DNA of 64,000 nt from Pithys albifrons albifrons (Eukaryota > Chordata > Aves > Passeriformes > Thamnophilidae), in contig NC_092459.1 in the NCBI RefSeq assembly GCF_047495875.1, positions 44,165,414 to 44,229,413 of the forward strand, given 5' to 3'. Below are positions 34,201 through 47,000 of the stretch, piece after piece (the stretch's first letter is position 1; each line of letters starts with the position of its first letter). The position numbers and the translations under genes are program-made. The notes under the pieces were generated by a model. That model was not told the DNA's origin and searched no databases. It worked only from the letters and a program-made list of their open reading frames with translations.

Positions 34201-37200
34201 TGGAAGGGACCCACAAAGATCACTGAGTCCTACTCTTAAGTGAATGGCCCACACAGGCATTGAGTCCACAAGCTTGGTGTTATTAGGACCATGCTCTTAA
34301 CCAACTGAGCCAATTCCAGTGGCAATGAAACCTTACTTATCACCATCTTGCTTCAAATTTGAGTCACAGTAGACCCACCACTGAGTAGTGAAGGGACACA
34401 GAGATATTGACAGAGCAGTTGCCTCCATAGGAAATTAGGGGTTTGAGAAGAAGTCCGAGTCTGTGCACATCCACACATGTAAAGTCTATCTGTGTAAGGT
34501 TAACAATAATTTTGTTGATTGTTTGAAGTCCACTAAAGATAATCCACTTCAGATTCTTTAAAATATTGTTTGCTGTGCATCAGTACTTATAAATAATAAT
34601 TATTGCCTCTCTAAAAGAGGCAGCATTGTGGCCCAGACTGTGAAAACAAGCAAAGGCAGAGTACAAAAAGACCTAAAAGATCTTGGGGCAAAGTACTGCA
34701 AAAAAGCAATTGAGTAAGAAATCCATACAGTAAAGCAAACACCTGGCAGTTGTTCCTTGTCATGTTAAGTATACAAAACATATTTCAATCTTTTTTCAAA
34801 ACAGTAGACAAATACACTTATCACCCTCAGCCTAATAATGACTCAATGCTATCTAGAGGACAGCAGTCAGCAAATTCTAGGAAAGAGTGAACACTCCGTG
34901 CTGAAGTTGGGAGCCCAGGCTGGCAACAGTGACTGGCAGAGCAACGAGCCTTGTCAGTTTGCATCTTGCTGTGATACTGAGAGATGCTGCAGTAAATCCT
35001 GTCTTCTGGTGAATCGTCTAGAAGGAGGATTCCAAAACACAGCAAACACCTACAACAGCAGAGTTACATCAACAGCCAGATCCAAGGAGGTAGGGGAAGA
35101 ACGAGGAGGGAGTTCCAGCACAGCTTGGCTGTCACTAATGGCCGAATTCCCTTCCCAAAGATCCTGCTCTTCCTTCTCATTAGACAATGAACAAGACAGC
35201 TTAGCAAAGGGACTTAACACTCCTTACTTCCATTACTCTTGCTTAGACACATGCCTTTATTCAAAAAACTTACTAGGCTTTGACACTTAACTGCATCCTT
35301 GTACCATTTTGGTAACAACATTCAACATGGAAATAGTATTACCCATGGTTAACAGAGAAGGTCAAAGAATAGTGCAATGCTGCAAGTTCCAAAGCATGGA
35401 AGAATCCTTTAAAAAGGAGGCTTTGGAATGCTTCTGTGTGCATTTAGTGCTAATTACCATCCTAATGCTGCTTTTGCAAGTAGAGCAAAAAATGCAACCC
35501 ATTTATCAAAAATGCACCTACCTGAAATATGCATTGACACCTTAAGGATTTAAAGCACTTGGGTACAAAAGATTTTATGAGTAAAAGAGCATATTTCAAC
35601 TCACACTCTAACGGTATTTCAGTCTCATATCATCTAGTATAATGCATATTGCTACTTAAAAGTAGCATAGAAATGTACCTAGTTATTTATAAAATGAAAC
35701 TGAATCATAAACCTAAGTTAAATTGTTCCATAATGTGCATTCTTCTCCTCATATTTACCACCTAACAATTACTGATGTGTTGGCCATGGAAGATGCTTTC
35801 CTGAGCTGTCTTATGACTGTGACCATTGTAAAAGCACAACACAAAGAGAAAAGATCTTGATAATGTAAGATGAAGGCAGTTCCCTGCCTTTGCAATAATT
35901 TTTAAAGAAAATGATCACTTTCAAGTCATGACTTAAAAAAACAAACTAAAAAATTCCACTAGAAAAAAATACTGCTGCTCTGCTGTTCGTAACTAAAGAA
36001 GCAACTTTTTAGTCTTCAGACTCCCATATCTAATGTACCAAGTTCTGACAAATGAAAAAACAGTGTGTAAGCCATGTAAAAAAGTATAAAAATGTATACA
36101 TGCTGTATGTGAAAAGCAATTTTGATTTCGTAACACGTGTTAATTATAATCACAAATGCAAATTTATCATTAACTTATGTACTATAATAATAATAATGCT
36201 GGTTATTTTAGAGAAGCTCGTCATTTATAATTTAAACAGTTGCATAACATTGCACTGTTCAGTTCACAACTGCATGGCAAATGTGTAGACGTTGCTTCTT
36301 GGATGCAAACTGTCCCACTATAAATATTTTAGCATCTTCATGTAGGTTGGAAGGAATGTTCCTAATTTTTCATTATCAACTACAAGAAAATGTTATTAAA
36401 AATACAGGGCTTTAGACACTGTATTATGTTTATTCCACATGACAGCGGTACATTGCTTCACATATAAAACTCAGAGGCTTCAATGAAAAGTACTACTTGA
36501 GGTTACTTGTTTCTAAAGAGGTGAACTGTTCTTTAAATGTCAGTCAAATGTTAAGACATATGTTTGCTAGTAACATTAAATATGTGTTGAATGGCACATG
36601 TGGAATAAACGGCTCCATTTCCTTGCTTTCAGAATGCAGTGAAAGAAATAACACGTCTCTTAAAGCACAGGTAACCAAATGAACTAATAAATGACAGAAA
36701 CACAGAAACACTCCCAAAAAGCTGATCTTTTAAGGAGGTAACACTGGCTAAATTTTACAAGATGTGTACATCAAACTGCTCTTTGACAGCCAAAGTATCA
36801 CCTCCTCTTACACAGGCCATGCTGCAACAGGACTTCAGCACAAAATTGCAATGGTGTTACACTACATAATTAGAGCAAATCAAAACTATTTTACTATATT
36901 CATTCTCAGCAAATAACAATGGTGTAGCACTTAGACATTCAGAAGACAGTCCAGTGTATGAGGTTCTGCTCCCTGTCTCTGGGTCTCTGTATTTCACAGA
37001 AACCATGCACTGGATAGAGCAAAGCGACCAACGCTTCCCAAGGGAAGCCACAGTCCCCATTCCAAGCTGCTGTGGGTAGGTGGAAGCAGTCCTGTCTCAT
37101 GCAGCAGGTGAGCCAAGGGCTGCTCTAACTGCCTGGCAACAGGGCAAAACTGTGTTCCTCGTGATGTTCTAGAAGACTGATTCCTACACAACAGTTTGAA

Positions 37201-39938
37201 ACAATGAGAGAAAACAACCATTCCCAACACCCAGCCCTGCAGTTCCAGAGGCAAAAAGGACTGGAGGCGCGTGCCCTTTGCTCAGGCTGCCCAGGAGCTC
37301 CTCCTGTTCTGGGTGCGTGCTGCTTCCCAGGCTGTCTCTTGGAAAGCTCTCCTGCTGGGCTGAGAAGTAAACCTAGAGAACTGTGAGTTCTGGGCTCTGC
37401 TTTGGCAGCAAAGTAATCTGCATCTTTTACTTCCTAGCTGTAGCACTGGGTTCAATAATTTCAATATGGCAATTATCCTCAGGGTACATTTGATTCCTCC
37501 AATTTGTAAAAAACAATGCAACTCGAATTCAATTCAATTGAATTACACATAAATATCACTCCAAGACTGAGCCAGAAAATGTATTTTTTAGAGACAATGT
37601 TTGCCTTTTGTCCAGATCCACAGGCCAATGATTTGACTTTAAACATTACTCAATTTTGACAAGGCCTTACAAATTTTGAAGGGGCAGAAGGTTGAAGAAG
37701 TCTGACACCTAAAACCACCTTTATCAAAAAGCCCTAAACAATAAAACAGATAACTGATTTCAGATTGATGACCCATGATATAGAAACTGTGAAATATGAA
37801 TGTTCCTTGGTTAACTGAACAATGAGCAAAATGCAACTGGACAATATGAAGAACACTAAAAGCAGATGCTTTCTGTTCTATCCATTTTGAGATAGTAGGG
37901 TGTTGCTGGAGAGTGACCCAAGAGTGCAGTTCTTGAGAACAATTTACTCTTGATATCCAGTACTGACACTTGAAATATTAAATAACTTAGAAAACAGTAC
38001 TCCCAACATGGCAAACATGTTCTCACTATAAATACATGTATAACAAGTTCTAAAACTACAAAAATATTTTTAAAGAAACAGCAGATGTTGTTGGAAGCAC
38101 TACTCTTATGGACAGTAATAATCCCTATACTTAACATAGTTTGAAAACCTCCTTTGCTGCCCTGTGGAATAGGACAGGAAGCCTCAAATCTCCACTAAAG
38201 CCAGCCTGCAAGGTGGGCATTTTGCCAGTAGGACTTAGAGGGCATGTTCTTAATTTGGGTCTTTTAGATTTCATTTGAGATACATCTGAAGCTGCAGTTT
38301 AAACAAATTCTAAAAAGGAAAAAAATAATCACTCTCCTCAGTTTTCTCACCATGTGGCTAAACTCAAAGTCTTCTCAATCTGTCCTCTGTACTTTTACCA
38401 AACAGCAATTTAACCTTGCAACAGTCAACAAAACACTAACCTGGTTTATTTCCAGCATTAATGCATCAATTTGTCTTCTCTTTAATGATGTGTTGCCCTC
38501 ATGTCTGTTAGAAACATTTTGTTTTCCTCAATACTTTCCTCTCTCCTCTCACTCTTTGCTGGCAGCCTAAAATATCCTCTAAACTGCATTGAACTTTCCT
38601 TTATTTCTATCCATTGGGCTTACCTAAGCTATGAAAATACTTAGCAAAGATTGAAAGTTCAGTTCGTCCAGTGCTGAGGTTAATTTAGTAGGAAATAAAA
38701 ACGTATTAACATATATTGGCAATTTGTTAGATGTAGTCATTCAAGTAAATTCATAATCTGATTACCAGGTATCGGCCAGAAGCAGGGAAAAGGTTTTTCT
38801 TTCCCTGTTTAAATGTCTCTGTCCCAAGTGTCAGGCATACACCGCGTTTATGGGTGGCAGCGACAAACCACCCTACTTGCACTTCAATCCAAAAAGCTCT
38901 GGGACTGCGTCAACGCTATGTGGAAGCCGTCACATGGCTGCTGGCCCGCCGCCGGCTCGCATTCTGCTGGTTCAGAGTTTGTTCCCTTCTATTTACAAAA
39001 AGCTGTGTGGACACACCGCAGGGAAAAGTAGGGTAGAGGGAGCGGGCGATGACCTGGGTAGAGGTTGCGGGTGGCGATGTGGGCAGGGGCGGCGGGCGGT
39101 GATCAGGGCAGGGGCGGCCGTCACCCCCCGCAGTGCCCTTCCACGGCCCACTGAGCGCGTGACCCCCGGGGAGCCCACACGGGTTCCAGCAGAACCACCG
39201 GCCCGGTGCCGCCGGCACCCCCGGCTCCCGCGGGGCCCTCGCGCTGTTCCCGGGCGAGCGCGCGGCGGGGCGCGGGAAGCGAGGCCGGTGCCCGGCGGTG
39301 CCCGCGGAAGCGGCCGCGGGTCCCCCGCGCGCGCCGCGGGGCGGCGGAGCAGCCGCCACGTGGGAGAGGCGCGCGCGGCGCGGCGGCGGCGCGAGGCCCC
39401 GCCCTGGGGCGGGCGCTGCGGCGGGGGACGCCCCGCGCGCCCCGCACGCGGCGCGGCCGCGGCCGCTTCCGCGGTCAGACCCACGAGCCCGAGGCGGCGG
39501 CGGCGGCGGTTGGTGCTTCCGGTCCGAACCCTGCCCGGGCGGATCTATGTGGCCGGCGCGCGGAGGGGGGCGGGGGGGAAGGAGTGAGGTGAGGCTGGAG
39601 GTGACGGCGGCGTGACCGTTCCACTCTGCACCCCCCCACTGCCCGTCCTCCCCCTTCCCCCCAGCCCCGCAGATGGAGGGACCGGGCCCAGGAGCGAGCG
39701 ACCCGCGCCGCCGCCGCGCCGCTCGGCGCGGCGAACAAAGAGCCCCCCGCCCGCGCAGCCCCGGCAACGCGGCCCCGGCCCGCGGGCGGCCGGGGGAGGG
39801 GCCGGCCCCGCGCCTCCCGGCCCCCCCGCTCGGCCCCCCCTCCCCGTTCCTCCCCCACCCGCCGGGGCGGCGCTCCCCGCTCGCCGTGGGGTGCGTGGAG
39901 CGGTGCCCGTCCCCGCCAGCGGCGGCAGCGGGACTTAC
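31287..39938 (-). other. BEND3: BEND3 intron 1
   Basis: 8.65 kb between the inferred CpG-island donor and the acceptor of the first coding exon. Holds a tRNA-Ile-headed SINE (34171-34322). The 150-codon open frame at 34838-35290 and others have no recognisable similarity. Confidence 0.65.
34171..34322 (-). mobile_element. tRNA-Ile-derived SINE with CR1-like tail (TguSINE1-like)
   Basis: Read on minus, it opens with a tRNA-Ile-like head: TTGGCTCAGTTGGTTAAGAG (A box TGGCTCAGTTGG), an anticodon-region CCTAATAACA, and a degenerate B box GTGGACTCAATGCC. Then come a linker and a CR1-type 3' tail (GGGTCCCTTCCAGCTGAGAA...GTGATTCCGTGATTCA, split here). The tRNA head plus CR1 tail is the known design of a passerine SINE mobilised by CR1. 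The broken acceptor stem, altered B box and attached tail rule out a functional tRNA. Confidence 0.8.
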
Positions 39939-41050
39939 CTCGGCTCCGCGCGGGGCCACGGCAGCCCCGGGGCAGCGGGGGCGGCTGGAGCGGCCGCCGC
40001 TGGTGCCCGCGCTTCCCCCCCGCTCTTTGTGTGCGAGGGTCCGCGCGCTGCGCTCTCGCGTGACGTGACGGGACCGTGTGTCATTTCCGCACAAGGACAC
40101 CGAGCCCCGACCCGCCGCGGCCAGCGCCACCCGCCGCCCCGGGGCAGGGGCAGGGGCGGGAGGGGAGGGAGGGAGGGGGGGAGAGCGGCCCGCTCCTCCC
40201 CCCTCCCCCTGCTCCCCACCCCCCGCCCTCCCCGCCGCTGCCACTGGGAACGCGCGCGGTTCCCACTGGAGTCCCCGCGCGCCCCCGCGCCGCGCGCGCC
40301 CCGCCGCCCACTCGGCGCCGCGCGGGCAGAGCCCCGCGCGGCCGCTCCGTGCCCCGCCCTCGCCGCGCCCGCACGTGGGGCCGCCACCGCGCGGGGACAT
40401 GGCCCCGCGTGACGGGACCGGGCGCGGGGACGGGCCGCGCGCTCGCCCCCCTCCCCACCCGGCCCCGCGCTGCCCGCGTGGTCTCGCGTGGACGCGGCGC
40501 CCGCGCGCCCCGCGGAGTCCGGCGGCGGGCCGCGCACGTGCGCGCGCGGGGCGGTGCGCGGCCGCGTGCCCACGGCAGGTGACGCGAGGCGGCGGCGAGC
40601 ACGTGGCCGCGAGCGGGCACACGGCCCCGCATCCCCCTACAAACACGCACACGCCCACCGGGTACCGCCACCGCCACGCCGGGACGGAGGCGCGGGGAGC
40701 CAGGTCATGCCCAGGCAGCGCCGGGCTCCGGCAGGGACAGCTGAGGGACCGCTCGGCACTTCCCGAGCTCCCGGCCGCGGGAGCACCGGTGCGGATCCCG
40801 TACATCCCTCCCCACGCCGGCGTGCCCGCGGGTGACCCCGGGGCAGCCCCGCGGGAGAAGCTGAGGAGACGCGCCGAGGGTCCCTCGCACACGGCGGCTG
40901 TGACACCCGCACGCAGTCCCTGCCCGCACCGGGACGCTCCGGCCCCGGAGCTGCCCGCGCTTCCCAAGGCCGGCGGCACCCGCGGAGCGCTGCCCGCCCG
41001 TCTGTGCGTGGCCTTAACGCGGGTTCCTCTACTTATCGCCAAGTAGGAAA
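38935..41050 (-). promoter_or_regulatory. BEND3: Large CpG island, BEND3 promoter
   Basis: About 2.1 kb of extremely G+C- and CpG-rich sequence upstream of BEND3. CACGTG E-boxes are at 39357, 40372, 40535 (within the 14-bp palindrome CGCGCACGTGCGCG, 40531-40544) and 40600. A TCTCGCG element at 40054-40060 abuts a CRE-like TGACGTGA at 40061-40068; a second TCTCGCG is at 40482. Long open frames on both strands here (up to 708 codons) follow from the lack of AT-rich stop codons. Confidence 0.85.
39939..40060 (-). other. BEND3: BEND3 noncoding exon 1 (5' end approximate)
   Basis: The only textbook minus-strand donor I found in the island is GGAGCCGAG|GTAAGTCCC, putting the exon end at 39939. The TCTCGCG/CRE pair at 40054-40068 would sit at the start of transcription. 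The 5' edge is a guess; other first exons may exist. Confidence 0.5.
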
Positions 41051-43751
41051 GGCCAGTGTTGGGTGCCGCTTTAGGCTTAAGCCTGTACTTAAAAAGGAAA
41101 AAAAAAGTTGGTAAGTTGGTTTAATTCACATCCAAGCTTTTTCCCACGCCGGTTTAACACGAGACCGTTTCCATGCTCCGCGTTTGGGGGGCAGATGGCA
41201 GCAGTGATTTATAAAACAGACATCGCATTCTTTTTTAATTAAGTATCCTTGTAGATTTTATCTTCCCTGAAATTGACAGGAGCACATAAGACATTACATT
41301 AGTCTGCCAAATTATACGTGCCCTTTCTACTAACAGCTTGTAGAAAACCAAACCGTTTCCCAAAGATTAAAAAAATGTGGGAGAGCGAAGTCTGGTTTTG
41401 TAACCTATGGCCACTTATGGCGATTATATTTTTGGCTATATGTAACATACCTTTGGAACTTGGCAGCTTTGCATGAAATGTTTTACTTGCACAATGAACT
41501 CGGCCAGTGCCGCTGTTCCTAATAAATAGATTAATTTTGATGTTAATGAAAGTACACAGCCAGTGCTCTAATTATATTATAATTGCTTTACCTATTTTGT
41601 TTTCCTCCAGAGTGAACAAAGTTAAGTCTAAGATGTTTATAAAACGTGTTTATTATAAAATAAGTAGGTGAGGGCTGATACTGCCATGAAGGGTGATGGA
41701 TTTGTTCCAGCCTAAAGTATGTATCCAATAGAAATTACATGGCAGGTACACACCAGGAAAGCGGCAAGTAAATGTGAAGGTGGAACAAGTAAGCTCTGAG
41801 CGCTGCTGTAAATGTAACAGATAAATAAATCTTTAGTTTATTATCTTTGAAACACTTTTTAAAAATTAAAACCAAATACAAAACCACGTAAGTCAACTGA
41901 AAAATAACTGGAAAAAATCTCAGATAAATCTTCTGCCCCATAAATAAATCAGCCCTTGCCTAGACAGTTGCTGTTTCCTTAGAATTGAACAATACAAAGA
42001 GTGCCTCTTAAAAAATCTTCACGATTTCAGATTTTTGGTGCCTTTAGCAGCAGTTCTCTAAAATCTTGTTCTTCCACTTAGGTCGCTCTTCTAAATTTAG
42101 CATTTGGGGCTTTCGGTGTGTTTATAGTGTCACATTTCATGAATATGATACTAACAGATAATAGTTTGATTTTAACTTTGACTGCTCTTTTTATTCTTAT
42201 TATTAATAGACGCTGTTAAAAAGGAGCCCTTAAAAGCAGCAACTACCAGTGTTTTAACTCCTCCTCTGAACCACTGAACGAAGGATACATTTTATTAACA
42301 AGACAAGTGGTCTGCGGTTAGCGGTTCCTTCTCTCTTTGGAGATAAAGATCTAGCTAACTTTTCTGAGTCTGTTAGCACTAGGAAGGCTGAAGTTTACAG
42401 TATGATTTGCCCCCTCCCTTTATTGTAAGGCTAATTGAAGGTTTTCTTAAAGGGTACCGTGTTTTAACACCTGGCCCAGCTGCTAAATATTGTTAGATCT
42501 CAGCTAGATTTTACTTGAATGTTTTACTTAGTGGGAGTAAGAAAAGGCAACCATAAGGCAAGAGCAAACCAGTGGAATCCCAAATTCAATTTCAGAGCCC
42601 TTGAGAAAACACTTGCCAGTTTGAACTCCACCTCATTTCTGCTCTATAGTGCTGGCCTGAGGCACTGTAGCTACTAGGGACCCAAGCCCAGGAGGAGACC
42701 TGAAGGGCCTCAGCTAAGCATAAAGAAGCACGAGCATATTGTTGCAATAACTGTATTCAGTGGAAAGGGAGTGAGTCAAGTTGTCTCCAGGCAATGCAGG
42801 TAGCAAGCTTAGATTGGCTTCCCAGCCAGACAAGTCTCATTTTTTTCACCATTTGAACCTGTGCTACACACGTCATTTATTCAAATGTTCATTTTTCCCC
42901 TTCTTCACGCCTTTGGCTCAAAAGCCACTCTGTGACACTACGGCAATCTCTGAAAAATTCCAGGTCATCGGGGAGGAAAGTTGTGGTGCTCTAGAAAGAG
43001 AACTCTTTAGTAAAAAAATCACCACTGCTCTTGAGTACAACAGGCCAATACTGACTTGACCAAACTGTAACTAGACTTCAGTCATTGCCACCAGCACAGA
43101 CGTGCTCAGAACCCCCGGTGAGCTGAAAGCCCTGTTTGCAGTTGGAGTTCTCTAAGGGTGGACTATGACAGATCCTTAGACTTTCACCTGGAGAAACTCT
43201 AAGGTGCCAGGCCCTCCCCTGGAGAATTCCCTCCCTGAGGTAGTTCAAAGGATCTGGCCAGCTAGAGATTCCCTTGGGCAGGGGTCAGGAATCAGGGTGG
43301 CTGGCAATGCTCATCCCTGTGGCAGGCCCTGAGCTGGGAGTCAGAACAGCTCAGTATGCTGAGGGTTGACGTATGACTGACAAGGAGCGGAAGTATCATC
43401 CTAAATTTAGAAGCCTTTTTGCTTCCTGTGCTGCAAACATTTGGGATAAGCAAGAATCCAATTCAAAACCTTCAGCAAGGCTTCCTTCTTGAAGATGCTT
43501 GCAATAGCCTACAGCACTCGGTAGGCAGAGATGGGGTATGAGATGTCAAAAGCACTTTCAGCAGCAACTACTTTTGGCAGTTTCATTCTGTAAAAAGTAT
43601 TGCTATGGTACCAGTACATCGTCTATCACTTTTCTCCACCACATCTTGAAACTAGGCCACCTTGCAGCCAGACACAAGTCACAGAGTCCAGAAGGAAAGC
43701 AGATGAGAAACAGCATTGTGTGGAGCCAGTTCCTTGAAACTTATGTACACT
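41051..43751. other. Intergenic DNA upstream of BEND3
   Basis: AT-rich; no gene or repeat family recognised. Confidence 0.4.
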
Positions 43752-44034
43752 TTATAGAATCACAGAATCATAGAATTGATTGGGTTGGAAAAGACCTCTG
43801 AGATCACCAAGTCCAACCCTTGGTCCAACTCCAGTCCATTTACTAGATCATGGCACTCAGTGCCACGGCCAATCTCAGTTTAAAAACCTCCAGGGATGGT
43901 GAACCCACCACCTCTCTGGGCAGCCCGTTCCAATGCCTGATTACTCTCTCTGGAAAGAATTTTTGCTGATCTCCAACTTCAATTTCCCCTGGCAGAGCTT
44001 GAGCCTGTGCATCCTTGTCCTATTGCTGACTGCC
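43752..44034 (-). mobile_element. CR1 LINE 3' end
   Basis: Reverse complement of the same young CR1 subfamily as near MTRES1: starts ATAGAATCACAGAATCATAG, contains GGCACTCAGTGCCACGG and CCACCTCTCTGGGCAGCC, and is truncated near GACTGCCTGTTAAGACC. Confidence 0.9.
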
Positions 44035-47000
44035 TGTTAAGACCCTAATGGGAAAACAAGCCCCCACTGCTAACCAGACTTCTTTCTGCTTGCCCTTGGG
44101 GTGACTTTCAGTGCTGGCCACACTGTGTGTGCAGCATCAGGGGTGGGTGTCCCCTCCTGCAAGGCAGCCCAGGGCCCAGCAGCTGCTTTCTGGAATACAG
44201 AGCACCTTGAGTGTCTCGTATTTACTGCGGGTTCCTGTGGGCTGGCTCGGGCTCGAACGGGCTGGATTGCCCTCTAGAGGGATGATGTGAGGGAGGCTGG
44301 CCCTTGCCCCGGGGCCGGTGTTCGACTGGACTCCTAACACCCACTGAGTATGTGGTGTCAGGAGTCAGCCACTGACTCAGAGAAATTGGGCAGGTACATA
44401 AATTAGTTAGCTTGGAATTCACCTTAAATTATTTAGGTGTATATTTGATATAAATAAACTTCAAAGAGACTGAATATGTTGGGGGGAAAGAAAAGAAAGC
44501 ACATAGGTGCCAAAATCTTCTGCCTTATACTGAAATTAAGAGGGTCTGAAAGGCACCATTAAAAAAAATCAGTCCAATTAATTCATCTGATTTGCAGCAA
44601 AATATGTTCTGCAATTCTAAGTTTACGAAAACTGAAATATTTAATGGCAAATAAGGTAACTTGATAAAAATCTTTGCATACCTTCATGCTCTTCCCTGCC
44701 AGTCAGACTGAAAGGGTATGTATGGACACATTGCACAGGAATATTTGGAACCTTTGTTAGCCCACAGGCAACAGTACTGAACAAGTGACATGCTGTGGGC
44801 AATATCCATACATTGCTGTAACCCAGGCAGAAATGAACAGTGGCAGACACCTGAACTTCATTTATAATGATTTTTAAACTTCCTATGGCTGAAAGCAGCG
44901 TTGGAGGGTTCTGCCAGCAACATAGTACACGAGTTGGGAAACCCTGATTTAGAGTGCCAGTTAATATAATTACTTTTGTTTTTTCTTGAGAAACAGAATT
45001 GTTACATGATACTGTGTTTCTTTTTTAAAAATTTTATAGCAACACTGCTTCTTGTTTTTAGTTACAATTATTAGAAACTTTTCAAAATTGCTATTTAGCT
45101 AGACTTCACAGAGTTGGGCAAGAAGTATCACAACTGTTGCTTGCTGAATCAAGGATATCGAAACAGAGAATCCAAATGGCATCTTTGAATTTTAAAAACA
45201 AGCTGATTCATCTCCAAGTTCATGTGGACTAGAAATCCTGAGAGTTTAGCTCACAGTTTCAAAAAAATGAACATTCACTATAAGAAAACCCTTTTCTAGC
45301 CTGAAGTAGCACCAGACTGTACTGGCAAGACAGCAGATATGTAACAGTTGAGCACCAAAGGAAGAAGAATTGCCTTTAAAAGTTTGAAAAAATTCAGATC
45401 AAAGCTGCAGTGGAAGATGGAGTACAACAGAAATGTAAAGGAGCTTGAAGAACAGAGTAATTTAACCCAGTGAGCAACCTGAATTTTCCTTCTGTGCTGC
45501 AGCAGCTTACTTAGACATCAGTTGCATCCATAACTGTTTAAAAACTGACAAATCTGAGCAACTTCACTCTTGGAAGCATAAGCCTCTTTTAATCTCTTGG
45601 CAATGAAATCGTAGTTCTCTTTACTCTATGCTAGTTCAGCCAAGAACTGCACCATTGTATGCTATTTCACAGCTTTGCATTTAAAAAGAGTAATGCTCAC
45701 TTAATGCACAGTCATCCTATTATCGACACCGTAACTGGCTTTGAACAATCAAACATTTATCCCATAAAGGTCTGTTTGCCAAGTTCTGCTTTACATCCAA
45801 AAGAGGTAAATACAGCCTGGAAAGTCCTTTCTCTCAAAGAGGTCCACAACTCCCAGTCAAGTGCAAACAGCGCTCTTCTTTGTGTGCTTAACACTCAGCG
45901 CCATATCTTGCCCATTATATAAAGAATATTCTGGACCTGTTGCATAGTCTCACACCTCATGAAGATACTTAGGTTCAAATGTTTGCAACAATATTAGAAA
46001 ACAAAATAATTTGTGAAGCAATGTAGAAAACTAGGTTGCTCTGAGAACTCATCTGGCTGATTTGTATTTTTTAAATGGAAGTAGTGATATTCAGACTGTA
46101 GGAATCCTCTTTCTTTCAGGTCCTGAAACTGCCTTTCTAGGTTTTTTGAGTTCCAGCTGCTTCTGTCATGACTAACGTGTTATATAGTCCTTTTCACAAA
46201 AACATCCCTGTCTTAGAAGCCGCTAGTGATCCTCCCTTCTTGGTTTTTACCCTCATTACTGTTGGGAAAGCTCCTCCTGAACCTTGTTCTTTGGAGCAAC
46301 GGGAGCCATCCTTTCTGAATTTGCATTAACACGGATCTCTGGTTCATGGCTACCAGATGCCTTAATCCATCTAGTTATAAGCCATCTAGTATAACCCAGT
46401 CATACCCTACAGTAATGACTTTGAGAACAATCCTGAATTTAAAAGAAATTTTAGCCAACAGAAATTTCCCTTTGAAATTGGTGAAAATTTAGTCTGGGCT
46501 GAATTTTTAATAAAAACTCTTGGTTTGGAGATGTGGGTTTACAAGAAGAACAGAAATCCCCACCTGTTTAGAGATTATTACTACAATAGAATGGCTTTGA
46601 AAACAGTTACTTTTCATAGAAGTTTATGTAAGAAATACTTTGAATCATTAGTAATGTGACCATTTTGAGCAGCAGCCGGTTTCTTTAAGAAATACTAGAT
46701 GTTTAAACCTTGTTTATTTTTCTGCAAAGATATCTTAGCCTATTACATCTAAAAGCCATGTATATTGCTTGTGGGCATACAGGATGTGAGCAGAGCTAGG
46801 GACATTCATAGTTTTTATACTTCAGTATAAAATGTTAACATTAACTTCCATAGGTTGACAAAAGTGACAAAATTGTTTGATTAAAAATAGGTCTTACTAA
46901 TATAGACACTTTTTCTGAAATGTTCTCCCACTATACCCATTTTTAATGAAAATAATGATGCAAGCAACTAAGTGTAATTGTAGAAAATTATTGCTAGTGA

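Noticed and set aside
34255..34322. A functional tRNA-Ile gene on minus
   Set aside because: The B box and acceptor stem are degraded and the head is fused to a CR1-like tail; it is a SINE.
34838..35290. 150-codon plus-strand open frame in BEND3 intron 1
   Set aside because: No recognisable similarity or codon pattern, and it lies antisense inside an intron.
38916..41042. 708-codon open frame on the minus strand, and overlapping long frames on plus, in the CpG island
   Set aside because: Composition is Arg/Gly/Ala/Pro-rich with no domain. Stop codons are rare in any frame of such GC-rich DNA, and frames are open on both strands at once.
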